64,000 bases of DNA from Branchipolynoe longqiensis (taxonomy: Eukaryota; Annelida; Polychaeta; Phyllodocida; Polynoidae). Of this stretch, positions 41,750-52,831 are shown piece after piece (within the stretch, counting starts at the first letter, position 1; each line of letters starts with the position of its first letter). The translations under genes were made by a program, and so were the position numbers. The notes under the pieces are model-generated. The model made no database searches. It saw only the letters and a list, made by a program, of their open reading frames with translations, and was not told where the DNA came from. The stretch covers positions 110,638,763-110,702,762 of the forward strand of contig CM059188.1 of NCBI GenBank assembly GCA_030323885.1, read 5' to 3'.

Positions 41750-41815
41750 AGGTGATGATAATGAGAAACATTGCACCTAGCGCAGGAACCACACCCACAT
41801 GCTCCCTGGTGTGAG
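41750..41815 (-). mobile_element. SINE2 head fragment
   Basis: GTGATGATAATGAGAAACAT, TGCACCTAGCGCAGGAACCA and CACCCACATGCTCCCTGG match the SINE2 head and early body, inverted. Confidence 0.55.
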
Positions 41816-41949
41816 ACAGAGGTTTTAATGAAGGGAGACACCCTATGGGGCGTTCCTATGGTGACTGCTTCGGCGTGTAGCAGTTCTACCTGTTTGGACT
41901 GAAGTTAAATAACTATGACTAGTGGATTCATGAATAAAACATGCATTAT

Positions 41950-42190
41950 ATGAAGAGTTAAGGCACAAAACCATGTAAACGCCAATCCAAAACTGATGAT
42001 ACACAGTGGAATCAAACCCTCAAAAACTTAATATTTTTATATTCCTTCTCTTTTGTCCATTCCTCCATAACGATGTAATCATATCACAAGTGGAATTAGT
42101 GAGAATTAAAATTATTTTCAGGTAAAAATCTTGTATTTAAACTACATTTGTGGATTGGTGTTTACATGGTTTTGCAGCTGAACTCTTCAT
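41950..42190. mobile_element. MITE M3 with ~43-bp terminal inverted repeats
   Basis: Left ATGAAGAGTT ... AAAACCATGTAAACGCCAAT; right, opposite strand, ATGAAGAGTT ... AAAACCATGTAAACACCAAT. The two arms agree at nearly all positions over about 43 bp. The centre is AT-rich and non-coding. Confidence 0.8.
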
Positions 42191-42580
42191 TATTACCGTA
42201 CTTAGCGACCTGTATGTACTGCACATGTAGTAGTATACACTGTTCTTATGAATGTAAACAAGGGCACATGAATTGTTAAATCATGTGAAAAGATGTGATC
42301 TGGACAACTGTGTTGTGAAAGCCCCTGGAGAATGTCAGACCCTGGAACTGGGTTTTTAGCTATGTGATTAATGCTAAAACGTTGAGAGATAATTAAAACG
42401 CCGCTCTAGGCACACTCGAGGAATCAAACGCTTCTAGAATGAATTATCTAAACCGGGATAACTATTTCTTTTGATATTAAGCGAACCAGCTAAGCCGGCA
42501 TTCACCATTTATTAAAAACTACACCCACGGGGTGACAGAGAGATACCTCTTGTTGGCTTAAATTTAATCTAAGATAATTG
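42191..42580. other. No recognised feature
   Basis: Unremarkable non-coding sequence ahead of the solo LTR. Confidence 0.4.
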
Positions 42581-42584
42581 ATAG

Positions 42585-42918
42585 TGTAGTAGTCTGTATA
42601 TGAGCCCTACTACCACACGGTAGCGGCGGAGACTATGCCGCACACCTAAGCAGTTACACTGAACTGCGCTAGGTAGCGGCAGGCTAGCCACCGGGCAGAT
42701 CCCGACTGCCCTCTACTGTGTGTGGCTAGCTCACCCCCCCACCCCACCTATAAAGTCGATGTGGGATCTGGCAAGTCAGGGGATGGGTCAGATGACTGTG
42801 GATGCCGTGGAGAACAGATTGGTTCAATAAACCAAGTTGAAGCATACTGATATTGGATCTTGGCATTCTTCCGTGTGTGCGTGGCAGGGTGAGAGTCGGA
42901 GGGCCATGGGCCATTACA
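42585..42918 (+). mobile_element. Solo LTR (Gypsy-like), copy 2, with ATAG duplication
   Basis: 334 bp beginning TGTAGTAG and ending CATTACA, flanked by ATAG at 42581-42584 and 42919-42922. A TATA-like CTATAAAGTCG lies near 42749 and an AATAAA at 42826-42831, in the order expected of U3-R-U5. TG...CA ends with a 4-5 bp duplication are typical of Ty3/Gypsy elements. No internal region remains. Confidence 0.72.
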
Positions 42919-42998
42919 ATAGCATTAAGATTAAGATGCTACACTGCACGAACAGGTGACTCTACACTAAGCGTTCTTGAATCAGTCACCATGGTTAC

Positions 42999-43385
42999 TT
43001 TAAAGTCCATGGTCTGATGGTTTTGAATTTCTGTCATTTTCTGAGATAACTATATTAAGTTGAGAGTTTTAATGTGCCTTACTTTAGTTTGAAGTAACTT
43101 TGATCTAAATGGCTAACTTTTGATATATTAGAATTGCAAACATGCAAAAATAATTTCGGCAAGCAGCCAACATTCTGACACGCCAACATTCTGACAAGCC
43201 AAAATTCTGACACCATAGACTTCAGCAATAACAGGTTCTATTAAACTGACTCAGCATTCCCTTCTATGTGGTAATAAATGCATAATAAGTCCATCAGTAT
43301 ATCAGTTAGATATGTAGGATCAAATCTAGATAATTGTTATGGCCTTGAACATTTGATGGTTTAATCCGAATATGCAGCCTTTATT
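42999..43385 (+). mobile_element. MITE family M1 copy
   Basis: Left end CTTTAAAGTCCATGGTCTGATGG; right end TAATCCGAATATGCAGCCTTTA. The interior matches 8732-9117. It has a small internal triplication of CCAACATTCTGACA/GCCAAAATTCTGACA near 43168-43212. Confidence 0.75.
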
Positions 43386-44724
43386 ACTGGAAGAGTTCTG
43401 TTCACTCATAAGTTCCGGCTGGAAAATCACGGATGCCATCTTGTAGGCAGCAGTATTCACCACCAAGTACCACCTGAAACACACAAGATTCTCACAGAAT
43501 TCAATAAGTAATTTAAGTTGAAATAAATCTAACCATAAATAGGCTCAAATACTGCTTAAAGTCGCCTGGTATACCTCACCCAGAAACAAACGAATCCAGC
43601 ATCAAAAGCTTTCCAAACATACCTTTGCTTAGTTTTTCAGTTCATGCAACTGAACATATAGGAGGAGAGTGTTGAGTTCTATGATGTATGAATTACATCA
43701 TATGTGTGATTCCCTCATCACATGACCTAGAGGGGTTCCCCACACACAGGGGAATCCATGGAAACCACCAAGATGGCAGCCACAGAAAGCTCTCAATTCC
43801 ACTTTTAAAGTCTATTAATCTACATAATTTAATCAATTATTCACACAAAATGTAGCTGGTTATGAGAAATAAACATTTGAACTTCATATTTAGCATTTTA
43901 AATTGCAAATTCTAACATTTGTCCATATGATTGTCTAAAAGCCTTGTCAGTGCCGCTGGACTAACTACAACAGAACAGGAGCAACCAATTTCAGCACTCT
44001 CCCCCACGTATACAGTTGCATAAACTGAAAACCTGCAAAGTATGCTTGGGGAGCATTTGTCGGAGTATGGTACGAGTCTCAGCAGCCTATACCAGGTCCG
44101 TTTAATTGCAATTATTGTGGTTGCAGAAACAAAAGCGGCTTCACAAGGAATGAAGATCAGTTGACCGAAATTAGAATCGCCGTAATTCAAAAAGGTGGAT
44201 CAAATCGCCATAATTAAAATAATAACTAAAATCGGCAACAATTAAAAAGATATGGTGATGGCGCTAATGACTTCACTTGATGTTTGACAATTTAGTGATG
44301 ATCACAAGTTACAGAGAAAGCTATGTAGTTTATATTGCATCTTGTCTCTACTCATTTCACATTATAGGAAAGGATTCCAGGGCAGTTGAGTGATGCCCTC
44401 TGGTATTTGAATTAGCTTAGGGGAGACTAACCACAGACACAACAAACAGTACGGTAGGGAAATCAGAGGCAAGTGCATGCAGGTGCACTCTGGTAGATAC
44501 TAATATAATTAAAACTCCGAGCCGCTCTGTCTAAATTATAGAAAGTGATGGAGAATAATGCCACCGTATATATATACCCAATTGTACGTCCATAAATACC
44601 ACGCTCAGTGCATAGCGGTGCATGCCATGAGTTTGTATTGGACCCAATTTAATAGTATGCGCTTGTGATTGATTCAGAGAGGGAAGCCGGGTACCCGCCA
44701 CACCGCCAAGCCTACAAGATGAAC
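43386..44724. other. No recognised gene
   Basis: About 1.3 kb of AT-rich sequence. I see no coding frame or internal repeat that I can support. Confidence 0.4.
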
Positions 44725-45119
44725 ATAAAGCAGCTGTCACACATCACCGGATTGAGCAACGGACAGAATTGTCTAGTCTGAGGGCATGATTAGTAAATAA
44801 AATGTATTAAAATGTGTCAAAATATTGCGATATTGGGTCAAAGGCCGCTGGACAAACGGCCATGAAACTGACATAAACAGATAATCAACGCACGGTAAGC
44901 GGACTAAACGGACTAAACGGGCAAGAACCATAGACTTCAATCCGGCGGCATCCGTTCCAAGTTGTGTGCATGTTCAAAACTTGTACCGGATCAGGCCGGA
45001 TATCAAAGGATATGCAATGGATATACAACGGACACAAACTGGACTTTGCCAGATATCAACAGACTTTGTTCGGTTTCTTTCCGTTTCCCCAATCAGGTGA
45101 TGTGTGACAGCCGCTTTAA
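44725..45119. mobile_element. MITE M4 with GCTGTCACACATCACC termini
   Basis: Left TAAAGCAGCTGTCACACATC; right, opposite strand, TTAAAGCGGCTGTCACACAT. The inverted repeats extend about 30 bp through CACC.GATTG. The interior contains several GGCCGGATATC/CCGGCGG motifs and no frame. Confidence 0.75.
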
Positions 45120-45378
45120 GCAAACACAGTACCCCCCCTCCCACACTTTCACCATTGGGTCCCCACAAATCACAGCAGAGATTTGCTTTTACCACGCTCA
45201 CCACCCTCTTTCTAAGGACACTACTTCCGAGGTCCAGGTCATGGGACAGGGAGACTTTGATTAATTGTCCTCTTGTTGATTTAAATAAACCTCCTTTCTC
45301 CCGCCCCTGTATTGGCTTCCTTGCTCGGAATCTACATCATAGCTATATAAACTGGTGTCATCTGTAATACAAGGATAG

Positions 45379-45665
45379 GTAACTTTCACCCAGCAAATGA
45401 CCTTAGCATCCTATCCTTACCTGGCAGGCTTTTGTAATCTGCCATTGTTGCCGTTGCTGCCGTTGCTGCCGTTGCTGCCGTTTCTGCCGTTGCTGCCGTT
45501 GCTGGCGTTGCTGGCGTTGCTGCCGTTGCTGTCGTTGCTGTCGTTGCTGTCGTTGCTGCCGTAACTTTCACCCAGCAAATGACCTTAGCATCCTATCCTT
45601 ACCGGGCAGGGTTTTGTAATCTGCCATTGCTGCCGTTGCTGCCGTTGCTGCCGTTGCTGCCGTTG
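45379..45665 (+). repeat. 9-bp GTTGCTGCC repeats inside a 181-bp tandem duplication
   Basis: GTAACTTTCACCCAGCAAAT ... TTTGTAATCTGCCATTG occurs at 45379 and again at 45560. Each copy is followed by GTTGCTGCC-type nonamers (about 13 units, then 5). The Ala/Thr frame on the minus strand comes from the nonamer. Confidence 0.88.
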
Positions 45666-45784
45666 AGAAGATTGTAAGTTGAAGTCTTGTCATGTCAACT
45701 TATATTTTCGACTACCAACATTCATCACTATTCTTTGTCATCCACAAAGTATGCTTTTGGATTGCGGACCATTCTAGTTGCATA

Positions 45785-45930
45785 TTAGGTCATGGTGGTG
45801 GCGGCCTGATATCCCAGTGGGGCAACACTATAAAGTCGCCATGATTGGCGCGCTGTCATAAGTTGGTGCCCATCCTGATATGACCATATATGTTGCTAGG
45901 ACGCAAAACCCAAACAAAGCAAACAAATCA
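45785..45930 (+). mobile_element. SINE1 3' half
   Basis: TTAGGTCATGGTGGTGGCGG, CAGTGGGGCAACACTATAAA and TGTTGCTAGGACGCAAAACC lead into a (CAAA)n tail. The tRNA-like half is missing. Confidence 0.75.
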
Positions 45931-46091
45931 AGTTTGTGAATGGATGGGTGCACGAGTACTTGACGGTGCCTCCCCTCCCCCTGCCCCTCCACCCACACCC
46001 ACACTCACCACACACGCACGCAGCACCCACTTGTTTGCTCAGTGGTGCCCTCTGGTGGACTTATCCGACATTTGGGCGTGTGTGCTGTCCA

Positions 46092-46808
46092 GGGGCCAAA
46101 TGTAAGAGTCCGGGTTAAGGCTCGTAACCCACGCGTCGTGCGGATTTCCCGGGTTAGCGGCCAAAGTCTCAATGTATCAGGGCGGGTTAGGCTACCGCCT
46201 CGAGCGTTAACGACGTCTTCACTAACTCCAACTTGAGCCTGGGATAACGTGCAGGTTAGGGACGGATTCGGGCCAAATCTATTCAAAGCGACCATATTTA
46301 ACAGAATTACATACTCAAATCGTGATATTTCATTAAATTAACCTTAAATTCGAAGCGTTAATAAGGCTACCGCCGCATTGGCGGCGATAGTAATCGCCGA
46401 ACGTAATGTAAACAAATCGCCGCTGCATCGACGTCGCGTTCCATACTGGCGGCGGCGGCGTTTTTGTTTACTTTACGTTCGTCGATTCGAAAATATAACT
46501 AGTAATATCGCCGCCAATGCGGCGGTAGCCATAAAAACGCTTCGAATTTCGGGTTAATTTAATTAAATTTCACGATTTGAGTATGTAATTCTGTTAAATA
46601 TGCTCGCATTTAATATATTTGAGCCTAATATATGGCTACAAAGGCAGAGGGATTTCCCAAATCTATAAATAACTGAAACGTTAGCTAACCCGCGCGTGCT
46701 TTGGACTGATACATCCCCCGTGACACATTTATTAACGCCGACAATAGATAACCCGCTGGCCGCCCTAAACTCCGCAGCCGATAAATTGTGACTCTTACAT
46801 TTGGCCCC
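46092..46808. mobile_element. Foldback transposon with TIRs and a ~130-bp internal inverted repeat
   Basis: Outer ends GGGGCCAAATGTAAGAGTC (46092-46110) and its complement (46790-46808) are perfect 19-bp inverted repeats. Inside, CATATTTAACAGAATTACAT at 46292 begins an arm running to about 46425. It returns inverted at about 46455-46603, sharing CTACCGCCGCATTGGCGGCG and AACGTAA(T/A)GTAAACAAA. The centre is CpG-rich. No transposase. Confidence 0.85.
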
Positions 46809-46929
46809 AGAACACTATCGCTACTCGACAGCTTATGCACTAGACAGGTTATGCTCAAATACTGATTTGCTACAGTGGAGGTCAACATAGCGAATTTACA
46901 TAAATCACAGCAACGCTCACTTGGCCTCT

Positions 46930-47310
46930 TCTCATCATCATCATCATCATGTTTTCGGTCGCGATGCGACAAAGACTGCTTTCATTACTTGAGTGCCACT
47001 CTCCATCTCTGCTGTGAGAGTGATGTCCATGAGTCGGTCTTAATGTCTCTCAGCTTCAGGTTTAGATTTCATGAAAGCTGCCTGCAAAAGTGTTGACGTA
47101 CTGCTGGCTTTTGCAAGTTACCAGCGGCACTCTCTCGGGGAGCAAATAGAGGTTTCACACTGGCAAGAACATGTCCAGACAGGCGCAGAACTATTTCTCC
47201 CTCCAGTGGCTGGTTAGGAGATGTTGGGAGTTCCATACATCAACCGCCCTTGATGCTGCCACGGTGACATGGTTTTCTGTTCATGGTTTACTCCCTTAGC
47301 CTTCGGTTCT
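46930..47310 (-). pseudogene. LINE C 3' end fused to unit X
   Basis: (ATC)n, then the complement of the LINE C end to about 47065 (TTAATGTCTCTCAGCTTCAG). It joins directly to unit X (TTTCATGAAAGCTGCCTGCA). Most of the LINE frame seen at 20.8 and 50.0 kb is absent. Confidence 0.75.
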
Positions 47311-47679
47311 GTCAAGAACCTGTACCACAAGGCAGTGGTTTACAACTCTGCAGGGCAGGGGCATCAAACTCCCTGAGGTATTGCATATGCCTGCATACTG
47401 GCCTCTTCTACACCCGATACAACGGCTTAGTTGTAGTGGTGACAGGTGATTTAACACCGTATCGGATACTCGATACAACAGAGAGGCCGGGCATTCATTT
47501 TTCCCGAATTGATTCAGGCTAGGTAGTAACGACTATCAATTTTATAAGCGAAGTTATTATTTACCCGACCGTTGTGTCTGCAGTGAAGATTTCAAGCACT
47601 GGAGACCCAATGGTGACGGCATCGGTTTGCCAGCCACTTATCACTACATATTACAAATTCCATGCAGTCATTCTTCCCT
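47311..47679. other. No recognised feature
   Basis: Sequence downstream of unit X without a match in the window or a convincing frame. Confidence 0.4.
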
Positions 47680-47775
47680 GGTGGTGTAATGGTCATGGTT
47701 TGAAGCTCTTTTCGCTGCGGCTGGGGTTTGATCCCATGTCAACGAATTTGACTTTTTCTTTATGTTGTTTATGGG
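47680..47775 (+). mobile_element. tRNA-like SINE head
   Basis: CTGGTGGTGTAATGGTCATG resembles an A box and GGGGTTTGATCCC a B box. It lacks a tRNA-like 3' end with acceptor pairing, so it reads as a SINE fragment rather than a tRNA gene. Confidence 0.45.
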
Positions 47776-47787
47776 TCATTGTCTGAA

Positions 47788-47905
47788 ACTGGGCACTGAA
47801 GTGTGACATTCAAACCAAAATTGAAAACCTTCAAAGTAATAGAAATACACATTTCAGATAATAGCAGAATCCATCTTCCTATGAAGGTTTGCAAGTTGTG
47901 CATAT
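47788..47905 (+). repeat. Dispersed repeat R6, first part
   Basis: GGGCACTGAAGTGTGACATT, AACCTT.AAAGTAATAG and AGATAATAGCAGAATCC recur at 59373-59450 and 60015-60110. Confidence 0.65.
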
Positions 47906-48254
47906 ATGGTAAAATATTTGGACTTTCTACACATAGTTACATTATAAATATATTCCATTTTAAGTACCCATTTGTTTTATTTAATAGATAGAAGAAAGTG
48001 TAACTCATTGCTGAATCCAGACCGATAGGGTGGGAGACAGTCATGTTTGGTATTTAATGTTCAATGTGTATTGGTGATTAGATCTGGATTGAATTTGTAT
48101 TAGTGCAGCAGATATGATAGAGGTGTTGGGTCAAGTTGCCATGACCTGGTGATAGCTGGGATGTGGGAATGAGAGGTGCAAGTGAGCTACACCCGTCTCT
48201 ACTGACCTGGAACCTCAAGATGGCCACCATAAAGAGTAAAATAACAATATGCCA

Positions 48255-48345
48255 TTGACCAATGACATCATGCACCTTCAATAATATCATGTCCCTTCAA
48301 TAATATCATGTGTCTTCAATAACATCATGCACCTTCAATGACATG
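48255..48345 (+). repeat. 20-bp tandem repeat, four units
   Basis: TTCAATAATATCATGTCCC with variants (GTGTC, GCACC) in tandem. The flanking 47906-48254 holds nothing I recognise. Confidence 0.75.
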
Positions 48346-48639
48346 CCTGTAGGAGTATTTGATATATTAAAAGCCTGGAAGAGCTGGCAGTCACCACTGG
48401 GTCTTTCACATGACAAGATGTGTTTTTGTGTTAGTCTTACATTATGTGGTATACCAACTGTAGCCACTTCACTATTACAGACAGGCAACTATAGGACTCA
48501 GCTACACCACATCATTTCCTATTCTGCACCCTCTGGTACTTTATGGTTAACTTGCATTTTTATGATAGCTCACTTTCATTTACAAAGATCTGGCGACCAC
48601 CTTTTAAAAGGGATTATCCCACAGATTACAATATGTTTG

Positions 48640-48790
48640 AGTTGAAAAAAAAACAATTCCCTTTTTGATTTAGATCTTACACTAATTGCACGTGTGTAAC
48701 ATGGAAATGAAAGACACATCCAGAAATTCATTTTAACATGCATACCAAAGTCAAACAAGCTGTTATTGATTACAATTAAACAAGGTCGTC
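48640..48790 (+). repeat. Dispersed repeat R6, second part
   Basis: TTGATTTAGATCTTACACTA, GTGTAACATGGAAATGAAAG and AAAGTCAAACAAGCTG recur at 60250-60440. Sequence from 48346 to 48639 shows no feature. Confidence 0.65.
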
Positions 48791-49224
48791 ATACAAGAAG
48801 AAACAATAACAAAGTGTGTGTAAATGCATGGAGTCGATGTGTATTTTGATGATATCATCTTCAAAGCCAAATCAAAACAAGCTGTACCCCTTCAATTAAA
48901 ACATCATTGATACATTTTTTATCAGATATACCTTAGCCTTTTTGTTCACCCTTAAAAGGTGCGAGGTCTTTCTGCCGGACACTGTACAACTTCCAACAAA
49001 CAAACATGGACGCGCCTCTTCTACTTCATTCAGCCTCCCACTGGCAGTGTTTACACGGTGCTCCCACCCCCCACCCCCCACCCCCACCCCCACCCACATC
49101 CCCATCCCCCACATTCACTCAAACACACAGACAACTGCCCACTAAATGTCTAAATGGCCAGCAGAACGGCCGGCGCCTGACGCCCAGTGTTGCCCCCTCA
49201 CTCCGCGCGCCCGACCTGTAGGCT

Positions 49225-49820
49225 CGCCTTCAGCACACCAGGGAGCACTACGCCCCGTCACCTTGCCCAGCCGAACGGCCTCACCTTCGGCACACCAGGT
49301 GGCGCTACACGCTATCACTCCGCCCGGGCAACATTTCCGGTGCTACGCCCCATCACTCCACCCAGCCTCGCAGCCTCACCTTCAGCACACCAGGTGGCGC
49401 TACACCCCGGCACCCCACCTGGCCAAGCAGCCTCACCTTCAGCACACCAGGTGGCGCTACGGCCCATCAGGTGGCGGTACGGCCCGTCACTCCACCCGGC
49501 CGAGCAGCCCCACCTTCAGCACACCAGGTGGCGCTACGCCCTGTCACTCTGCCCAGCCTCGCAGCATCTTCTTCAGCACACCAGATGGCGCTACGCCCCA
49601 TCACCTCGCCCAGCCTCGCAGCCTCGCCTTCAGTATACTAGATGGCGCTACGCCCCATCACCTCGCCCAGCTGAGCAAACTCGCCTTCAGTACACCAGGG
49701 GGTGCTACGGACCGTCACTCCACCCCGACGAGGAGTCTCGCCTTCAGCACACCAGGGGGCGCTACGCCCCGTCACCTCGCCCAGCTTCGCCTTCAGCACA
49801 CCAGGGGGCGCTTCGTTCAA
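49225..49820 (+). repeat. 57-bp minisatellite carrying a CTCF-like motif in each unit
   Basis: About eleven units, each with TTCAGCACACCAGG(T/G)GGCGCTACG followed by (C)CCCATCAC and CGCCCAGCC. The 19-codon period yields the 237- and 261-codon frames with ARPSAHQVAL-type repeats, with no domain support. ACCAGGGGGCGCTA equals the core of the CTCF consensus known from bilaterians. Confidence 0.9.
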
Positions 49821-50024
49821 TTCACAGGCATGCGCCGCGACGCCCGCGTCGCCCGCGCCACCCTGCGCCAGTCGCATGCATCACGCGCCATAAGGGATGA
49901 GGCTGAGGCTGGTGGAGGGACCTTAACATGATATGTTAGTCCTTACATTTTCAGGCGGAACTCTGCACCAAACAAAAATAGAAGTGTTATTTAGTGACAT
50001 GTGTACCATGCATATATGTTTATA

Positions 50025-50590
50025 TATATCATCATCATCATCATGCTGTCGGTCGCGATGCAACACAGACTGCTTTCATTACTTGACTGCTGCTCTCCAC
50101 TTAGCTCTCTGCTGTGAGAGTGATGTCCATGAGTTGGTCTTAATGTCTCTCAGCTTCAGGTTTCTCTTGATGGTATCCTTGAACCGGAGACGAGGGCACC
50201 CTCTCTTTCTGTAACCAGAAGACAGTTGAGAATAGAGGATCTGCTTTGGTAGCCTCTCTGATGACATCCTCATGAGGTGTCCAGTCCATCAGAGATTCTT
50301 TTTGATCAGAAGATCTTCGATAGAGGGCAACCCCATCCGTTTGAGTATTTCCTTATTTGTCACTTTGTCCTTCCAGGTTAGCCTCATGATTGAATGCAGA
50401 TGTCGCATCATGAAGGTATGCAGCTTTTTCATCTGTCGTCTGTACACTCTCCAGGCCTCAGCTCCATATAGTAGGGTATATAGCACGATTGCATGGTAGA
50501 TCTTGCCTTTGACCCGCATGGACACATCGTGGTTGTTCCAGAGTCTCTGGCGTAGTCGGCCGAAAGATGCGCTACACATGTTTATATAAA
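50025..50590 (-). pseudogene. LINE C, longest 3' fragment
   Basis: On the minus strand: NMCSASFGRLRQRLWNNHDV, KGKIYHAIVLYTLLYGAEAW, MKKLHTFMMRHLHSIMRLTW, GLPSIEDLLIKKNL, then a stop where R of LRWTGH is expected (CGG replaced by TGA near 50288). It continues WTGHLMRMSSERLPKQILYS, RKRGCPRLRFKDTIKRNLKL and WRAAVK. A (ATC)n tail on plus lies at 50028-50043. 5'-truncated and inactive; the N-terminal join is near 50590. Confidence 0.85.
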
Positions 50591-50639
50591 CCTTGGATAT
50601 AGTGACAGCTATATGCTGATGTAAAGTGAGCACGGTGCT

Positions 50640-50725
50640 TCCGCTCGGTGAATTCCGGGCTAACCATTGTAGGGTGCGGGTTCGCGCCATTAGATGGCGA
50701 CCTAGCGCTCCCGACAACAAAGTAT
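50640..50725 (+). other. tRNA-like B-box segment
   Basis: GGGCTAACCATTGTAGGGTG followed by CGGGTTCGCGCC. Probably a SINE scrap; the remainder to 51158 holds no recognised feature apart from an A12 run near 50900. Confidence 0.3.
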
Positions 50726-51158
50726 AGGTGTTTGTGACAGCTGGGGAGCTTACACGATATATATTCTTAAATGTTAATGTACACACATTTCTATCTCGCC
50801 TGGTGCTGCCACCTGGCTTCTACCTCCTCGCCTCGTATTCATGTTGCAAACTGCTTCAGCAATTCATCGTCTCATCAAGTGTTAAACCAATCTGCTTTAA
50901 AAAAAAAAAAACTTTGCTCTCGTTACAGGATGTTATGTTCTATGTCTGCTAATTAAGGGATTTCAGTAATTTGTGCATTTTGAGAAAACTCACCTATTTA
51001 GTGTATTTAAGGTGGAAGTAATATACCGCAAATATATTTCTGGTAATATCTTTTTTGAGAACTACGATCATAAGTAATCCTGATTGTACAGGAACTTTAT
51101 TTCCGTCCACCTGTTCATAAACTATTGATAACAATAGCAGGAGAGAACTGCCTCTTGT

Positions 51159-51478
51159 TGGTTTATTGGAGTGTTATATCCTGGCCACATCTAAGGTCAT
51201 ATCAGAATGGGTACTGACCTGTGACAGTGCACATTCATGGCAATGTTATAGTGCTACTCCACTGGGAGACCAGGCTGCCAGGACCAGGACCTAATATCCC
51301 ACTCAGTCACATTATCCTGACACCGAGCCAACCACCATATCCTATTAATGTTGAGTACAAGGCTAGGAAGCAACAAATATAAATTGTCATGTCATTGGTT
51401 TCACTCGACAAGGGTTCGAACCGGTGGGTCCAAATCCCACAATCTACCAACACGGGAAGCGGATGCTCAACTCATAGA
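51159..51478 (-). mobile_element. SINE1, nearly full-length copy
   Basis: It runs from the TTGGTTTATTGGAG tail complement through GTGACAGTGCACATTCATGG and GTCACATTATCCTGACACCG to the tRNA-like head (AGGGTTCGAACC near 51408). Confidence 0.82.
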
Positions 51479-51644
51479 AGCCTGTAATGTATCCACAAGA
51501 CATGGGGACTGAGGAGAGTGGTGTAATGTAGGAGAGGGCGTGTCACCATGTCAGTCCAGTCGTGTAAATCAGTGCAAGATATGTGACGTCTTAAACCTCG
51601 TGAATAAGAGACATGGCAGTGTTCCTGTTCGCTAAATTCCTGTG

Positions 51645-52003
51645 AGGTTCTGCCATTTTCTGACATGAATATATTAGGTTGATGATTATAATCTATCTTA
51701 CTTTAGCTAGCCTAGGTGGTGTAATGGTTAGCACACATTGCCCAGAATGCAGAGAGATGTGGGTTCGGATCCCGCTCTACGCGCAACATTTCCTATTTTC
51801 ATCACCCCCCCCCCCCCAACGACAAAACTAAAGTCAGGTAGATTATAGCAATCAACTTAATATATTCATCTCAGCAAAATGACAGAAACTCACAAATCAA
51901 AGCTTAATTTGATTTAACAACGCCTCTAGAGAACATTGATGTTCATATCAACGGCTATTGGACCTCAAAGAAATTCAAAACCATCGGATTATGCAACTTT
52001 AAC
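51645..52003. mobile_element. Composite: inverted M1 fragments around a SINE2 head, with a SINE4 tail inserted
   Basis: An M1 left part on plus (51645-51705) is followed by a SINE2 head (GGTGGTGTAATGGTTAGCAC, GGGTTCGGATCCC, TTTTCATCACC and a C-run; 51706-51828). The same M1 left part then appears inverted (51830-51895). A SINE4 tail (CGCCTCTAGAGAACATTGAT, 51908-51960) separates this from the inverted M1 terminus (CCATCGGATTATGCAACTTTAA). Confidence 0.7.
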
Positions 52004-52294
52004 AAACCGTTTGCCCCCCGACCGGCAGGGGGCAGGGTGAGTTCTGGGAGACAGGTGATCAGTAAAGCTGACGGATGTTCTGTTAAGGGTTCTAAGCTAT
52101 GGCCCAACAAGGACCGACGAGACAACCTATGACACTTGCCATACGAGGGGGCACATAAACATAGCCGGCTCGACCCGCAGGGCGGCCGGCCAACTCGACG
52201 CTCACATAAACACACGCCGCAGCCCTGCATCGTTTGGAGTACACAGCACACACTTGAGCACGTGACAAGTGTACGGCAACGAGAAACACTGCTT

Positions 52295-52470
52295 GTCGGA
52301 TGGATAGGGCGATGTGCGTGAGCGCTGCATGTCGTGGGTTCGAATCCCAGCGGAGTGAACATACAATCGAAGTACTTTTAAGATTGTCGCACTGATCTTA
52401 GGATAGAGCAAGGTGTTGTGCGCGTTACAGGTCGTAGGTTCGAGTCCCAGGGGAGTGAAGATAAACAAAA
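52295..52470 (+). mobile_element. Two successive tRNA-like units (possible dimeric SINE)
   Basis: GGGTTCGAATCCCAG at about 52337 and AGGTTCGAGTCCCAG at about 52435 are B boxes about 98 bp apart. Each is followed by (C)GGAGTGAA.ATA, so the units are homologous. GGATAGGGCGATG and GGATAGAGCAAGG serve as A-box candidates. Confidence 0.55.
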
Positions 52471-52734
52471 TTGATGCGTGTTAGCAAGTTGTACTGATTG
52501 CTAGGACAGAGCAAAGACGGGCTGGTTAAGTGTCAGGATAACGCGGCCGAATATGGTGCTATTAACATTTTGGGGTAAGTTATCCTGAATTCAACAGAAA
52601 TTACTGGAAGACCAGTGCTTCAGTGCTCATATTTGAACTTCATCAGCAGAATAAACATATTTACAAATAAAAGCCAACCAAACACGATGCACTTGTGAGA
52701 GAGCACTACAATTCTGCCATGGGTGTTGGGTGTT

Positions 52735-52785
52735 GGTCCATTCAGTTGGTCCATCCAGTTGGTCCATTTAGTTGGTCCAACGTGT
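52735..52785 (+). repeat. 16-bp AGTTGGTCCATT repeat, four units
   Basis: TTGGTCCATTCAG and variants repeat in tandem. Short and non-coding. Confidence 0.75.
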
Positions 52786-52831
52786 TAAATCAGAAAACCA
52801 TCCTGGTCACTTCTAGTTCTACAACCAGACC

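Noticed and set aside
49146..49931. 261-codon repetitive frame
   Set aside because: The 57-bp minisatellite preserves frame by period; the peptide has no recognisable fold and overlapping frames are open too.
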